From Mesocentrotus franciscanus (taxonomy: Eukaryota; Echinodermata; Echinoidea; Camarodonta; Strongylocentrotidae), in the NCBI GenBank assembly GCA_037976565.1, contig CP137668.1:8678496-8742495 (forward strand): a stretch of 64,000 nt of DNA. The letters are read 5' to 3'. This document shows, piece by piece, positions 34,230 to 44,813 of this stretch (position 1 is its first letter; each line of letters opens with the position of its first letter). Below the pieces are notes generated by a model. That model was given only the letters and a program-made list of their open reading frames with translations. It was not told the DNA's origin and ran no database searches. Both the position numbers and the translations under genes were made by a program.

Positions 34230-35236
34230 GGCATGCAATAAATCATCAACCAGGAGAACGCTACTGGAAAGCGTAAACGTAGAATACTTGAACGGAAGTG
34301 TCACTCAGGATCTAGCTTAGAAATCGATCGACAATAATTATGTACTGTGAACAACGAAATCATGTTAACTCTCTCTCGTTCGTAAAGCCAAATGTGTAAA
34401 CTATACAGAGACACTATTGAAGAGCGTGGGAATGACACTAAGCAGTTATTTTCTGTCGCCAACCGTCTCCTCCAATCGTAAGCAGACTTCGGCTCTTCCA
34501 CCTCATTGCTGTAGTAGATTGATTGCTCAGTACTTCATTCATTTCTTCGTCACCAAAATCAGTGTCATCTGCGACAGCCTCTCTCCTAGCTGATGTGACA
34601 TCGACGCCACTTGTCCAGGTTCTGCTGCCTTTGACTTCTTTCAGCCTACTATACAGCGGATGAAATCGAGTCTCTCATTAGAAAAACACCACCTAAAACT
34701 TGTGAACTGGACCCGATTCCCACAAAGTTACTTATATAGGGATTGCTCGAAGATCTTTGCTCTTGTTTTAGCTGGCATATAATTATGCAACTTGAGTTTT
34801 CAACAAGCTGATATTGCCAGGCCTCAGGATTCATCCTCTTCTGAAAATACCATCCATAGATCCTGGAGTGCTGAGAAAGTACAGACCCATTTCTATCCTT
34901 CCTTATCTGTCCAAACTCCTGGAAGAACGAGTTGCTTTTTCTAGACTCACAGAGTTTCTTGAAGATAATGATCTTCTTTACAACCAACAATCTGCCTACC
35001 GTGCTCATCACAGCGTCATTTAAACTCTTCTAGTTAACCTGTTCAATGACTTTCTTCGGTAAATGGATGCTGGGAAGGTTACTGCTGTTGTGCTGTTAGA
35101 TTTATCTTCAGTCTTTGACATTGTAAACCACCATATACTCACCTATCACTGTCACTGTTATGCTGATGATGTCCAGCTGCAGCTATATGTGTCATTCCCT
35201 CCAGAGCAGAACAAGGCGGCCCATGTTGTACTTCAG

Positions 35237-35358
35237 ATGAAAGCTTGCATAGAGGATGTTAGAAGGTGGATGAGCTCGAATTCTCCTTAACTCAATTCAG
35301 ATGAAAGCTTGCATAGAGGATGTTACAAGGTGGATGAGCTCGAATTCTCCTAAACTCA
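35237..35358 (+). repeat. 63-bp tandem duplication inside the LINE
   Basis: A block starting CAGATGAAAGCTTGCATAGA and ending 'GAATTCTCCT(T/A)AACTCAATT' occurs twice in succession, differing at a few bases. Confidence 0.85.
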
Positions 35359-35894
35359 ATTATGACTAATCTGATTCTTACTTTTTGGTTCCAAAGCACA
35401 ACTTTGAAAAATAAACATACCTTCAATTAATATTGGTGATTATCTTATAAATGGAAGTGAGTTTTGTAGAAACTTGGGTGCCACATTTTGACTCCACTAT
35501 GTCAATATCTAACCATGTATAAAATACTTGTAAATTTGTACGTTACCAGCTTGGAAACTTCGGAATAATCCGTACACATCTCACACGTTCTGCTACTGAA
35601 AAGATTGTTCATGCCCTCATTTCATCTCGTTCAAACTGTTGTAATTCTCTTATGAACCACTTGCCTCAAAATATACAACTCTCTCGATTGCAGAGATGAC
35701 AAAATACTGCTGTCCTTATTGTTACTTCATCTAAGAGTTCATACGACATAATTCCCATTTTGAAATCTCTCCATTGGTTGCCAATTCAATTTCGTACAGT
35801 TTTAAAGATTTTTAAAAACTTGTTTTTCATTGTTTGCATGGTACTTCCCTTAAGTACAACTCTACTTTGTTCACTTGCAATAATCCTCGTAGAC

Positions 35895-36608
35895 ATTGGC
35901 GTAGCGTGGGCTCAGTCATTGGAGTTAAAAGGTTTCGCGTCACCCTTATCCAAAATTCATCAAAAAGGATTTGTTTTCCGTCCCTCGTATTCATAGACGT
36001 ATGGGCACATCCGAAAATATACTATCCGGATCCGGAAGTATTGCGAGCGGAAAAAAATTGCACTTTTATGGGGTTTTTTCATATGCACTTTTATGTTGGC
36101 AAAAATGTTATTTTTTTATTAATACACACAAGATAAAATATAGAATTACATGTTCGGTCATCTCGTCGATAGGAATCATCAAGTGAAGGAAACGAGGGGG
36201 AAAAGGACACTTTATCGTGGTATAAATTTCATTTCGATATAAAAGTAAAAAGACCGGGGTGGGTGCAGGTAGGGGGGGGGGTTCCCGCCTCCCTCGTGAA
36301 GCGCGGAAGCTTTGACGTTTCATTAAATTATTAGAGAAAGAAGACGATTTGTTGTACCGTTCTCGACTCTTAATCTTTAATTGTCTGAATTCAGTTTCCC
36401 CCTCCCGCGCGAAGCGCGGAAGCTTTGACGTTTAATTTAAATTATTATGTCTGAATTTTCACAAATGTTTCTTTGTCTGCTCCTTTTTCTTCCTACGTCC
36501 TCTTACATTTTTCTTTCCTCTCTCTCTCTCTTTTTTTTTTTGGCCGGCGTTTTTTTTTTTTGGGGGGCGACCGCCCCATCGCCCCCCCCCCCCTGGCTAC
36601 GCGCCTGT
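35895..36608. mobile_element. hAT-like insertion interrupting the LINE
   Basis: The left edge contains GGCGTAGCGTGGGC and the right edge reads CCTGGCTACGCGCCTG, an imperfect inverted pair of the CAGGCGCGTAGCCAGG type. LINE coding similarity stops before it and resumes after it. Interior motifs (TTTCGCGTCA, 'TTCGGTCATCTCG') recur at 48470-48760. I could not define a target duplication. Confidence 0.55.
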
Positions 36609-36721
36609 TTTAAGGAAATAGCGACTCATTCAAGTCTTCTCTTCAAACTCACTTGTTAAAAGCCGCTTTTCATTAATTCAATATTTCCACATTTCATTTT
36701 CATTCATGTATATTTTCTAAT

Positions 36722-36875
36722 ATAATAGGAATGGAAGACCACGGAAGAGATGGGAAAGTGACATCCTAGTAGGTAGCACCTTCCAGAAGGCATATAGAAT
36801 GGCTCAAGATAGGAACAAAATTAATGGTTTGAATATGTTTGTGGAGCCAAAGTCCTTAGGGACACGGTGACAGCT
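36722..36875 (+). pseudogene. LINE C-terminal fragment (GRPRKRW type)
   Basis: One frame reads NGRPRKRWESDILVGSTFQK, then a segment with MAQDRNK, ending at a TGA. The 'GRP.+RW..DI' and 'A.DR..W' spacing is the usual C-terminus of several non-LTR retrotransposons. Which clade is unclear. Confidence 0.5.
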
Positions 36876-36989
36876 TAGCTTTAATAGCTTATATTTTCTT
36901 AGTGTATATTTGTGTCAACTGTACTCTGAAATGTATGGTTCATGTGCTCTGTATTGCAATTACATTCAATATTATTGTTTATATTTCTT

Positions 36990-37075
36990 CACGTATACTC
37001 TCGGCGCCTTGAGCGACATGGGTATGGCGCTTTACAAATAGTCATTATTATAATTACTATTATCATACAACGTTT
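36990..37075 (+). repeat. LINE/SINE 3' tail
   Basis: 'CGCCTTGAGCGACATGGGTA' and 'TGGCGCTTTACAAATA' followed by an ATT-rich microsatellite. This tail type ends L2-like LINEs and the SINEs that use them. It probably belongs to the LINE upstream. Confidence 0.5.
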
Positions 37076-37362
37076 TGTACTGTGCATTTACGAATGTGCA
37101 CATTTGCCAGTGCACATAACTTGTTAATGTGATCGTTTATGAGAGTTAGTTTATCTGACAAAAAGGAGTATTCTGACTTACGTCATGGGCTGAAATAGCG
37201 CCATCTACGCTTTCCTAATTCCGACATAGCAGTAGCAACGAATTGGATGTTCGCACCGAAATCTTGTCCTAAATTACACCTGTTATTGATACGAAGCCAA
37301 CCCGTTTGCAACAATAAGGAGGCAAGAAGGTTCGTTAATTCGATATATTAATGTATAACGAG

Positions 37363-37380
37363 TATAAATAGTATAAATAA
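37363..37380 (+). promoter_or_regulatory. Candidate LTR TATA boxes
   Basis: TATAAATA at 37363-37370 and TATAAATAA at 37372-37380 lie 240 bp into the 5' LTR. They are the best TATA candidates for element transcription; the same motifs occur in the 3' LTR. Confidence 0.35.
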
Positions 37381-37956
37381 TGAGAAATGATGATATGAAT
37401 GTAATCTAATATGCTTAAGTGATAATGAATGGTGTGTGTAGTATTAGTGTATGCACGGACACGTATGATACCGTATACGGCTGTAGTGGACGTTATATAT
37501 ATGCAAATTAGATGCACGTAAAACAGGTATACGATATATACGATATAGAGTGTAAGCTAGGGTGCTACGTAAGGCAATGTTAATTGTATGCACGTAAATA
37601 GGTATACGATATTAACGATACGAATGACGTGTCCGCTATAAGAAGGACGCAGTCATTGATATGCGTTATGCTAATAAGTCTTTGTGATTCAAACTATCTA
37701 CCACGAATATTGGTCACGTGACTTGAGTGAAGGTATTGTTTATAGATAATTGCATATACACAAATGATAAGAGACAAAGAGAAGAAATTCATTTGTTATT
37801 AATCACTGCATTTAATAGGCGAACTGATGATATTATTTATACACATGTATTCGAAAATGCCTGTATGAACAATTACTTATAATCTGTTCTTTTTCTTTAT
37901 CATGTTTTGTTCATACAGTTTTCACGGAGCAAGTGTGATGGAATTAGTTGACATAG

Positions 37957-37962
37957 AATAAA
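37957..37962 (+). promoter_or_regulatory. Candidate LTR poly(A) signal
   Basis: AATAAA 45 bases before the LTR end. The copy in the 3' LTR would direct polyadenylation of the genomic transcript. Confidence 0.35.
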
Positions 37963-38080
37963 TTAGCAAGTCAACCCTACTACGACTTTTCATTGACTGT
38001 TTCTTCAGTGAAAACTTCTCTTCACTACGACTTGCAACCTGCGATGACGTCGTGATTCAGATTACGTGATTTGGTACAAG

Positions 38081-38443
38081 ATGTCGGAAGTGGACATGAT
38101 GGGGGACAAGGAGAAGGAAAACCCTGTTGCTGAAGCTGTGGACACAAGGTCAAAGCGAGAAGTCAAACTCACTGAGAAAGGTCTGCAGTATCAAGCTGAA
38201 ACAAAAGGGAAGGAATTTAAGAGATCCATTAGTGCTTGGCGTAGAGCGTCGAATAAGTTAAGAGCTACCTTGAGCGACATCAGTGATGTCAAAGTTATTC
38301 GACAAGGTAGGGACGCTCTGCAGCAGGTGATGGACAACGCCATATCCGCTCAAGAAGACCTTCAGATTCTATTGAGTTGGCAGGAATCGACGATGACAGC
38401 CATGAAAGGCTCGACAACATCGAACAAGAACACTCAGAGCTGA
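38081..38443 (+). CDS. BEL/Pao gag, N-terminal part
   Basis: The ATG at 38081 has an A at -3 and opens MSEVDMMGDKEKENP. Charged, helix-rich sequence follows (REVKLTEKGLQYQ, AWRRASNKL), typical of the coiled-coil start of BEL gag. The frame closes at 38443. Family-like sequence leaves this frame around 38360-38370 and continues one frame back as the next entry, so the last 20 or so residues here are out of register. A single-base loss is the simplest reading. A programmed -1 shift is possible in direction, but I see no convincing slippery site. Confidence 0.75.
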   Translation: MSEVDMMGDKEKENPVAEAVDTRSKREVKLTEKGLQYQAETKGKEFKRSISAWRRASNKLRATLSDISDVKVIRQGRDALQQVMDNAISAQEDLQILLSWQESTMTAMKGSTTSNKNTQS

Positions 38444-41400
38444 TGAAAGGAGTACAAGAACACCTCCTCGAACAAGAATCGTCAAGAAAATCTAAAGTTT
38501 CATCGAAAAGACTATCATCCTGTCAAAAATGGGTGAATGAATGCTCGTTTGAAAGCCAGGATGATGTGCCGACTAAAGATGTGCCGACCAAAGATGTGCC
38601 AACTGAAGATGTTCCGACTACAGAATTGCCGACTAAAGAACCCTTGTTAAATTTGCTGACTCAGCTACAGATTAGTCGCTTGCCACTGCCAGAACCAGAT
38701 ATCTTTTCTGGGGATCCACTGCAATACCCTAGTTGGAAACAGGCCTACGACATCTTAATGGAACATCAAGGTATTCCTGCAAGGGATCGATTCTTCTACT
38801 TAAAGAAGTATCTACGTGGCCCACCTCTCGAACTCGTGCAAGGATTTTCTCTGATACACAATGATATGGCATACAATCGAGCTACGAGTGAACTAGAACA
38901 GAGATATGGTGATCCATTCATCATTTCGAATGCATTTCGTGACCGACTGGATAACTGGCCAAAGATACCTACAAAGGATTCCAGAGGACTGCGTAGATTC
39001 TCTGATTACCTACGACAATGCCAAACAGCAATAGAAAAGATCGGCAACCTCCGACAGTTAGATGACGAACGTGAGAATAGGAAACTCCTATCCAAACTTC
39101 CCGATTGGCTTGTTACTAAATGGAGCCGACGAGTCTATGAGCATAGGAGGTCACATGGTACATTTCCTTCATTCGGTACCTTCTCATCATTCATTGAGGA
39201 AGAGAGTAACATTGCATGTGACCCAATCACGTCCATTGGTAGCCTGAAGGAGGACAAACCGAAACAGGACAGAGGAAAATCCATGAGAGCGTTAACTATG
39301 AGAACCAGCTCCATCCAAGATGAGACAAAGAGGCCAGAACGGAAATCATTCTGTATATTCTGTAGAAATCATCATCACCTTGAGGATTGTCAAGCCTTTG
39401 TCAATCAGCCTATGTCCGAGAGGAAGAAGTTCATAAGAGAAAAGGGCTTGTGTTACGGGTGTCTCAAGAGAGGTCATCTGACCAAAAAATGTCGAGTGAG
39501 AAGCACATGCAGAGAGTGCAACAAGCGTCATCCTACGCCACTACACTTTGACAGAAGACCTTCAGAAGAAAGGGAAAGGACATCGAACCAGGAAGAAATA
39601 CAATCTTCAAATTCACATACACTTGTTAATTCTAACGCCACAAGTTATGTGAAAAGCGCGGCAATCGTGCCAGTCTGGCTGTCTCATGAGAATATGAAGG
39701 AAGAGAGGCTCGTATACGCACTATTAGATACTCAATCGGATACCACCTTCATATTGAATTCTACAAAGGATGCCTTAGGACTTCATGGACTGAGGGTCAA
39801 CCTTCTTCTGTCTACAATGTCGACCAAGAACGAAAGGATTCCAAGTGAGAAGATTAAAGGACTCACAGCTCGAGCCTTTAACAGTGAAAAGGTGATACAC
39901 CTTCCAGCTGCATACACTAGAGACATAATGCCAGCCAACAGAGAACACATCCCCACTCCTGAAGTAGCTCGCTCTTTCCCACATTTGGTTCCAATTGCTG
40001 ACCAACTTCTGCCTCTGAAGCACTGTGAAATAGGATTGTTGATCGGCTATGATTGTGGAAGAGCTCTGACTCCTCGAGATGTGATTCCCTCCCAAGACGA
40101 TGACGGTCCATTTGGAATGAAAACTGACTTGGGATGGAGCATAGTGGGTGTTACAAGTCAAGATGAACAGCACTACAACCCCGATGATCACGTTGGCCAC
40201 AGTCATCGCTTGACAGCACGTGAAATACCCGCTGAACTAGCGGAAAGAGACATGTCCATCAAGAAGAGAGTAACGTTCACTCACAACGTTACAATCAAAG
40301 AAGAGATCAGCCCTTCGTCTGTGCTGAAGCTGATGGAAAGAGATTTCTCAGAGAGCAGAAGTGAGGTACCATTTTCGCAACATGATACAAGATTTATGAG
40401 AATCATGTCGGAGAATGTCCATATCACAGATGATGGTCATTACGAGACTCCTCTTCCCTTTAAAGAAGATGTCGTCAACCTTCCCAACAACAGATTCATG
40501 GCGGAAAGGAGATTGAGTCATCTAAAGAGAAAGTTTCAAAGAGACTCTGAGTATCATCAGAAATACTCGGAAAAGATGGATGCTCTCTTGGAGAAAGGAT
40601 ATGCTGAAAGTGTACCAGAATATGACAAGCAGAACGGCCAAGCATGGTACATTCCCCATCATGGGGTAGTACAACCCAACAAGTTACGAGTTGTGTTTGA
40701 TTGCAGTGCAGAATTTGGAAAGGAATCTCTCAACAAGCAGCTTCTTTCTGGACCAGATCTGACTAACACACTAGTGGGAGTACTTTGCAGGTTCAGACTG
40801 GAACCAATCGCATTTTGTTGCGATATACGTGAGATGTTCTACCAATTCAAGGTGAAGGAAGATCATAGGAAATACCTACGGTATTTGTGGTGGAAGGATG
40901 GAGACTTTCTGCAACAGCCCCATGAGCTAAGAATGACTGTCCATTTGTTTGGGGCGACGTCGTCTCCAGGATGCTCAAACTTTTGTTTGAAACAGATTGC
41001 CAGCGACCATGCTATTGAATTTGGAGAGGATGTAAAGAACTTTGTACATCATAACTTCTACGTGGACGATGGGCTAATATCTGTTCCTACCAAAGAAGAG
41101 GCCAAGAATCTGATCTCGAGAACCAGAGAGATGTGCAAGAAAGGAGGCGTCCACTTGCACAAATTCATCTCAAACACCCAAGAAGTGCTGGAAACAGTTC
41201 CGGAAGAGGATAGAGCAAAGGGCACTACCAAGACTAATCTCCTACAGGATAAGCTTCCTTTGCAGAAGGCACTTGGGGTGCAATGGTGTGTGGAATCTGA
41301 CACGTTCCAATTCAGAGTCACACTCGATGACAGACCTCTAACCAGGCGCGGAATACTGTCAACCGTGATGTCGATCTATGACCCTATGGGATTACTAGCC

Positions 41401-41643
41401 CCGATTGTCTTACCTGGTAAGCAGATTCTGCAAGAGCTGTGTAAGATGTCTGCTGATTGGGACGACCCCCTGCCAGATCATCTCAGAGAAAGATGGGAGA
41501 AATGGACAACTGATCTGCATAATCTTGACTCCCTATCAATACAGAGATGCTACAAACCTGCAGACTTCGGTGAGGTTACGACCATGCAGATGCACCACTT
41601 CTCCGATGCTAGTTCCGAGGATACGGCCAATGCTCATACATGA
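38377..41643 (+). CDS. BEL/Pao gag-protease-reverse transcriptase polyprotein
   Basis: An open frame of 1,088 residues without a conventional ATG at its start, because it continues the gag frame above. Residues 4-40 are coiled coil (DDDSHERLDNIEQEHSEL). Around residues 55-75 there is a KDVPT(K/E) repeat. The DUF1759-like gag core follows at about 95-290. Cysteine-histidine knuckles lie at about 325-390 (FCIFC...H...C, CYGCLKRGHLTKKC, CREC.KRH). The aspartic protease motif LLDTQSDTTF is at about 449-458. The RT domain runs about 755-960, with KLRVVFDCSA, CCDIREMFYQFKV and the YVDD catalytic box at 895-898. The RNase H start (HHFSDASS) is reached just before the frame ends at an apparent one-base loss near 41613. 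All catalytic motifs up to RT look intact. Confidence 0.9.
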   Translation: MAGIDDDSHERLDNIEQEHSELMKGVQEHLLEQESSRKSKVSSKRLSSCQKWVNECSFESQDDVPTKDVPTKDVPTEDVPTTELPTKEPLLNLLTQLQISRLPLPEPDIFSGDPLQYPSWKQAYDILMEHQGIPARDRFFYLKKYLRGPPLELVQGFSLIHNDMAYNRATSELEQRYGDPFIISNAFRDRLDNWPKIPTKDSRGLRRFSDYLRQCQTAIEKIGNLRQLDDERENRKLLSKLPDWLVTKWSRRVYEHRRSHGTFPSFGTFSSFIEEESNIACDPITSIGSLKEDKPKQDRGKSMRALTMRTSSIQDETKRPERKSFCIFCRNHHHLEDCQAFVNQPMSERKKFIREKGLCYGCLKRGHLTKKCRVRSTCRECNKRHPTPLHFDRRPSEERERTSNQEEIQSSNSHTLVNSNATSYVKSAAIVPVWLSHENMKEERLVYALLDTQSDTTFILNSTKDALGLHGLRVNLLLSTMSTKNERIPSEKIKGLTARAFNSEKVIHLPAAYTRDIMPANREHIPTPEVARSFPHLVPIADQLLPLKHCEIGLLIGYDCGRALTPRDVIPSQDDDGPFGMKTDLGWSIVGVTSQDEQHYNPDDHVGHSHRLTAREIPAELAERDMSIKKRVTFTHNVTIKEEISPSSVLKLMERDFSESRSEVPFSQHDTRFMRIMSENVHITDDGHYETPLPFKEDVVNLPNNRFMAERRLSHLKRKFQRDSEYHQKYSEKMDALLEKGYAESVPEYDKQNGQAWYIPHHGVVQPNKLRVVFDCSAEFGKESLNKQLLSGPDLTNTLVGVLCRFRLEPIAFCCDIREMFYQFKVKEDHRKYLRYLWWKDGDFLQQPHELRMTVHLFGATSSPGCSNFCLKQIASDHAIEFGEDVKNFVHHNFYVDDGLISVPTKEEAKNLISRTREMCKKGGVHLHKFISNTQEVLETVPEEDRAKGTTKTNLLQDKLPLQKALGVQWCVESDTFQFRVTLDDRPLTRRGILSTVMSIYDPMGLLAPIVLPGKQILQELCKMSADWDDPLPDHLRERWEKWTTDLHNLDSLSIQRCYKPADFGEVTTMQMHHFSDASSEDTANAHT

Positions 41644-43769
41644 GAATTAAGAATGGAGAGGGAAGAGTCCACTGTATCCTGATGATGGCAAAGTCCAGGA
41701 TTGCCCCGCTCAAGGCAGTAACAATACCCCGTTTGGAACTATCAGCTGCCGTTGTTTCCATTAGGGTGAGCACATTTCTTCAGCGAGAGTTAGCCTTGGA
41801 GGACATTGAGCATATCTACTGGACAGACAGCAATGTGGTACTTGGATACATAAACAATGAATCGAAGCGGTTCCATGTGTTCGTAGCAAATAGGATCTGT
41901 GAGATCAGACAACACTCAGAATCATCGCAGTGGAAGCACGTTCGAACACAGGACAATCCAGCAGATGGAGCTTCCAGAGGGTTTACCGTTGACCAACTCA
42001 TCACTTCGAACTGGTTCACTGGCCCAGATTTTCTATGGGAAGAGACGGTTCCTCGCGCTGATGATCAGGAGGAATTCGAGGTTTCACCAGGTGACCCCGA
42101 GGTGAAGAAGTCTATGGTGAACGCGACTGTAATGGGTGACTCAAGTTTGATCTGAGTCGCCTAGACCGATTCCCGACATGGTATAGAGCAAAGAGGGCGA
42201 TGGCTTATTGTCTGCTGTTCATCACAAGACTGAAACAACGTTGTCAAAGAAAACGTACAAGACAGGCAAATGATGACTCAACTTCCCAAGGCAAAGTCTC
42301 GGTGCAGAATCTACAACAGGCAGAAACTGAGATACTGAGACACGTCCAGAGTGAAGCCTTTGGGAAGAAATAGAAATCCTGAAGTCAATCCAGAGGAAAC
42401 AGGATCTGAATGACAGGCAGAGAAGACGTCAAATAAAGAAAGAAAGTCGTCTCCATGGACTTGACACTTTCCTGGATAAAGGGAATTCTAAGAGTTGGAG
42501 GAAGAATTCGAAGGGAGACGACTCATATGACAGAAAGCATCCCTGATTCTCCCACAAAGAAGCCACGTAACGGACCTTGTGATACGTCACTGTCATGAGT
42601 TGACTGCTCATCAAGGAAGAGGCATGACATTGAACCAGATAAGAGAGAATGGATTTTGGGTTCTTGGAAGCAGTAATCAGTGGCCAATTTCATACGAAAA
42701 TGTGTCATATGCAATAGGCTACGTAGTCCCGCACAATTACAGAAGATGTCTGATCTACCGTCTGACCGTGTGTTACCTGCAGCACCTTTCACTTACTGTG
42801 GCATCGACTGCTTTGGCCCATGGGTGATAAAGGAAGGTAGAAAGGAGATGAAGCGATATGGACTCCTCTTCACATGCATGCCTTCGAGAGCCGTGCATAT
42901 TGAGACACTCAATAGTCTGACTACAGACTCATTCATTCAGGGATATCGTCGCTTTGCTGCTCTGAGGGTCCAATACGTCAACTGAGATGCGACAGGGGAA
43001 CGAACTTCGTTGGCGCAGAAGCAGAGTTAAGGAAAGCGTGGTCAGAAATGAATCACGAACATGTCAAAGGCACTCTAATGAAAGAAGGATGTGACTACGT
43101 ACAGTTCACTTTCAACGTCCCCGCGGCAAGCCATATGGGTGGAGTATGGGAGCGCCAAATAAGATCTGCCAGGAGAGTGCTTGAAACTTTGCTGTATCAA
43201 TCGAGTAGACAACTCAATGATGAATCACTGAGAACACTGATGTATGAAGCGGCTGCAATTGTCAATAGCAGGCCGCTGACTGTGACTGACCTGAACGACC
43301 CAACATATTTGGCTCCTCTTACGCCAAATCATCTCATAACCATGAAGTCGAAAGTCTTACTTCCTCCACCAGGCAATTTTCAGGACGCTGATTTGTACTC
43401 CAGAAAGCGTTGGAGGAGGGTACAACATCTGATCAACGAGTTCTGGGATCGTTGGAGAAAGGAGTTTCTCCAGAACTTACAGACACGCCAGAAATGGACT
43501 CGGCCCCGACGGGATGCTAAGATTGGGGATATCGTCATCATGAAAGACGAGAACTTGCCACGAAATCAATGGTCCCTAGCAAGGATAAGCGAGGTCTTTC
43601 CTTCTACCGATGGACTCATTCGTAAAGTGAAGCTCGTAAAGGGTGACTCGAACTTGACGACAGCGGTAAGCGTAAAGGACCTGTGAAAGAACTAGAGCGT
43701 CCGATACACAAACTGGTTTTGCTGCTTCCGCGTGAAGACCAGGACGGATTCCCGACCAAGGAGCCTTGA
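41616..43769 (+). pseudogene. BEL/Pao RNase H-integrase-C-terminal region with frame breaks
   Basis: Similarity continues through all three frames. RNase H/linker lies at 41616-42145 (IPRLELSAAV, WTDSNVVLGYI). A segment with LSRLDRFPTWYRAK is at 42146-42364, then short pieces to 42540. 'VTDLVIRHCHELTAHQGRG' at 42562-42618 is the histidine half of the H2C2 zinc site and 'CVICNRL' at 42701-42720 the cysteine half. Integrase acidic residues sit in CGIDCFGPW (about 42800), RCDRGTNF (about 42985) and GGVWERQIRS (about 43139). The DUF5641-like tail runs to 43686. The usual ending RPIHKLVLLLP lies in another frame, with a TGA at 43767-43769. Frame changes fall near 41613, 42145, 42364, 42480, 42540, 42675, 42966 and 43675. 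I saw no in-frame nonsense codons between them. Confidence 0.85.
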
Positions 43770-44813
43770 ATACTGTAAGGTAATTAATATCCCTCACAAA
43801 TAGGTTTTGATAGATTTAAGTAAATATAGAAGTCTGAACATAAGACTATCCAAAATTCGAATTACCCGCAAAATCTGAAAGTCTAGAATAAGACTAGTCA
43901 AATAATCTAATTGAAGTTTTAGAACCAAGAATATCTGTAATTGGTCTGTAACAAAGACTATGCTGGAACTGTAACTACAGACGCACATCAGCTGAAATGA
44001 AGTCTAATTGAACTGAGTAAACTCTTGAACTAATTGATCTGATTGAACAACAACAAGAACTCTTTTTGTGGATTGACGACATTTCCGAATGAGCTGTAAT
44101 GACCTTTATTGCTGTTTGTTTTTGTTCTCTGTTTGAAAAAATGTAATCTTATCAAATTGGAAGATCGAGCATATGACAACTATATTTGTAGAAAACGGAA
44201 ATTAAGTTGATATACCTCATTTTATCGCATTAATTACCTTGCAAAAAATTACAATGTGATTGCACTTATAAGAATGTATTTAAAGGGTATTTCAGTTCAA
44301 TTTCATCATTATGCTTGTATGTATTGTATACATGAATGAGCATTAGATGTGAACCTGAATTGAAACCCCCCTTTTGCAACGTAAATTCATGCAGAGTATT
44401 TGAACTGAGAGTTGATCCAGGTTATTTTCTCGATTTCTAAATCCAGTACTTGCAAATACAGCTAATTGCTAGTCATAAATGGTGAGTTGCAAGGTCTGAG
44501 TGTTTGAGACTCGCGGTTAAATTTAATTTAACTCAGATGCTGTAATAAGATACTTGGTACAAGCTCTGTACTAGAGATGAAGTAATCTCACGATACAATT
44601 TGAACTGTAAATCTTGAATAAAGATTTGTTTTCCTGCATGCGCAATTGATCATGTACGTTTCAAGATAAGTAGAAATTGAAATTTTGAGATGTAGATCTA
44701 TATGTATACATATATTGATATATTTTGAACTATTAATGTTGATAAGGAACAAATATTCCAAGTCATTTCTATGAAGCTAAAAGGGTAAATTAATTATTAA
44801 TTTAAAGGAGCCA

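Larger units (their letters stand above)
34230..36690 (+). mobile_element. Decayed L2/CR1-like LINE, split by an insertion
   Basis: Broken reading frames in consistent order match a non-LTR reverse transcriptase of the L2/CR1 type. A linker resembling 'ERYWK' and 'TKQLFSVANRLLQS' lies at 34250-34470, LIRKTPPKTCELDPIPTKLL near 34676-34735, and YRPISILPYLSKLLEE near 34884-34930. QSAYRAHHS and VVLLDLSSVFDIVNHHIL follow, then directly YADDVQLQLY near 35160. The stretch between VNHHIL and YADD, normally about 100 residues, is deleted. 'LKSLHWLPIQFR' sits at 35763-35795. The C-terminal SFKSSLQTHLLKAAF lies at 36628-36675, beyond an inserted segment. Several stops confirm it is dead. Confidence 0.75.
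37122..38007 (+). repeat. 5' LTR of the BEL/Pao element
   Basis: 886 bp, TGTTAATGTGATCG... to ...TTTCTTCA. By eye I find no difference from the 3' LTR. It contains a 22-bp-type direct repeat around 'GCACGTAAA' and 'GGTATACGATAT' (37512 and 37600), a pair of TATAAATA motifs and an AATAAA near its end. Confidence 0.95.

Noticed and set aside
37335..37517. 60-residue open frame present in both LTRs
   Set aside because: Occurs twice only because the LTRs are the same; no start context or domain, AT-rich low complexity.
39346..40206. Minus-strand open frames opposite the gag-pol frame
   Set aside because: Shadows of the strongly supported plus-strand polyprotein.
44004..44813. Possible env-like gene between integrase and the 3' LTR
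   Set aside because: No open frame of useful length, signal peptide or membrane segment in this AT-rich 3' region.
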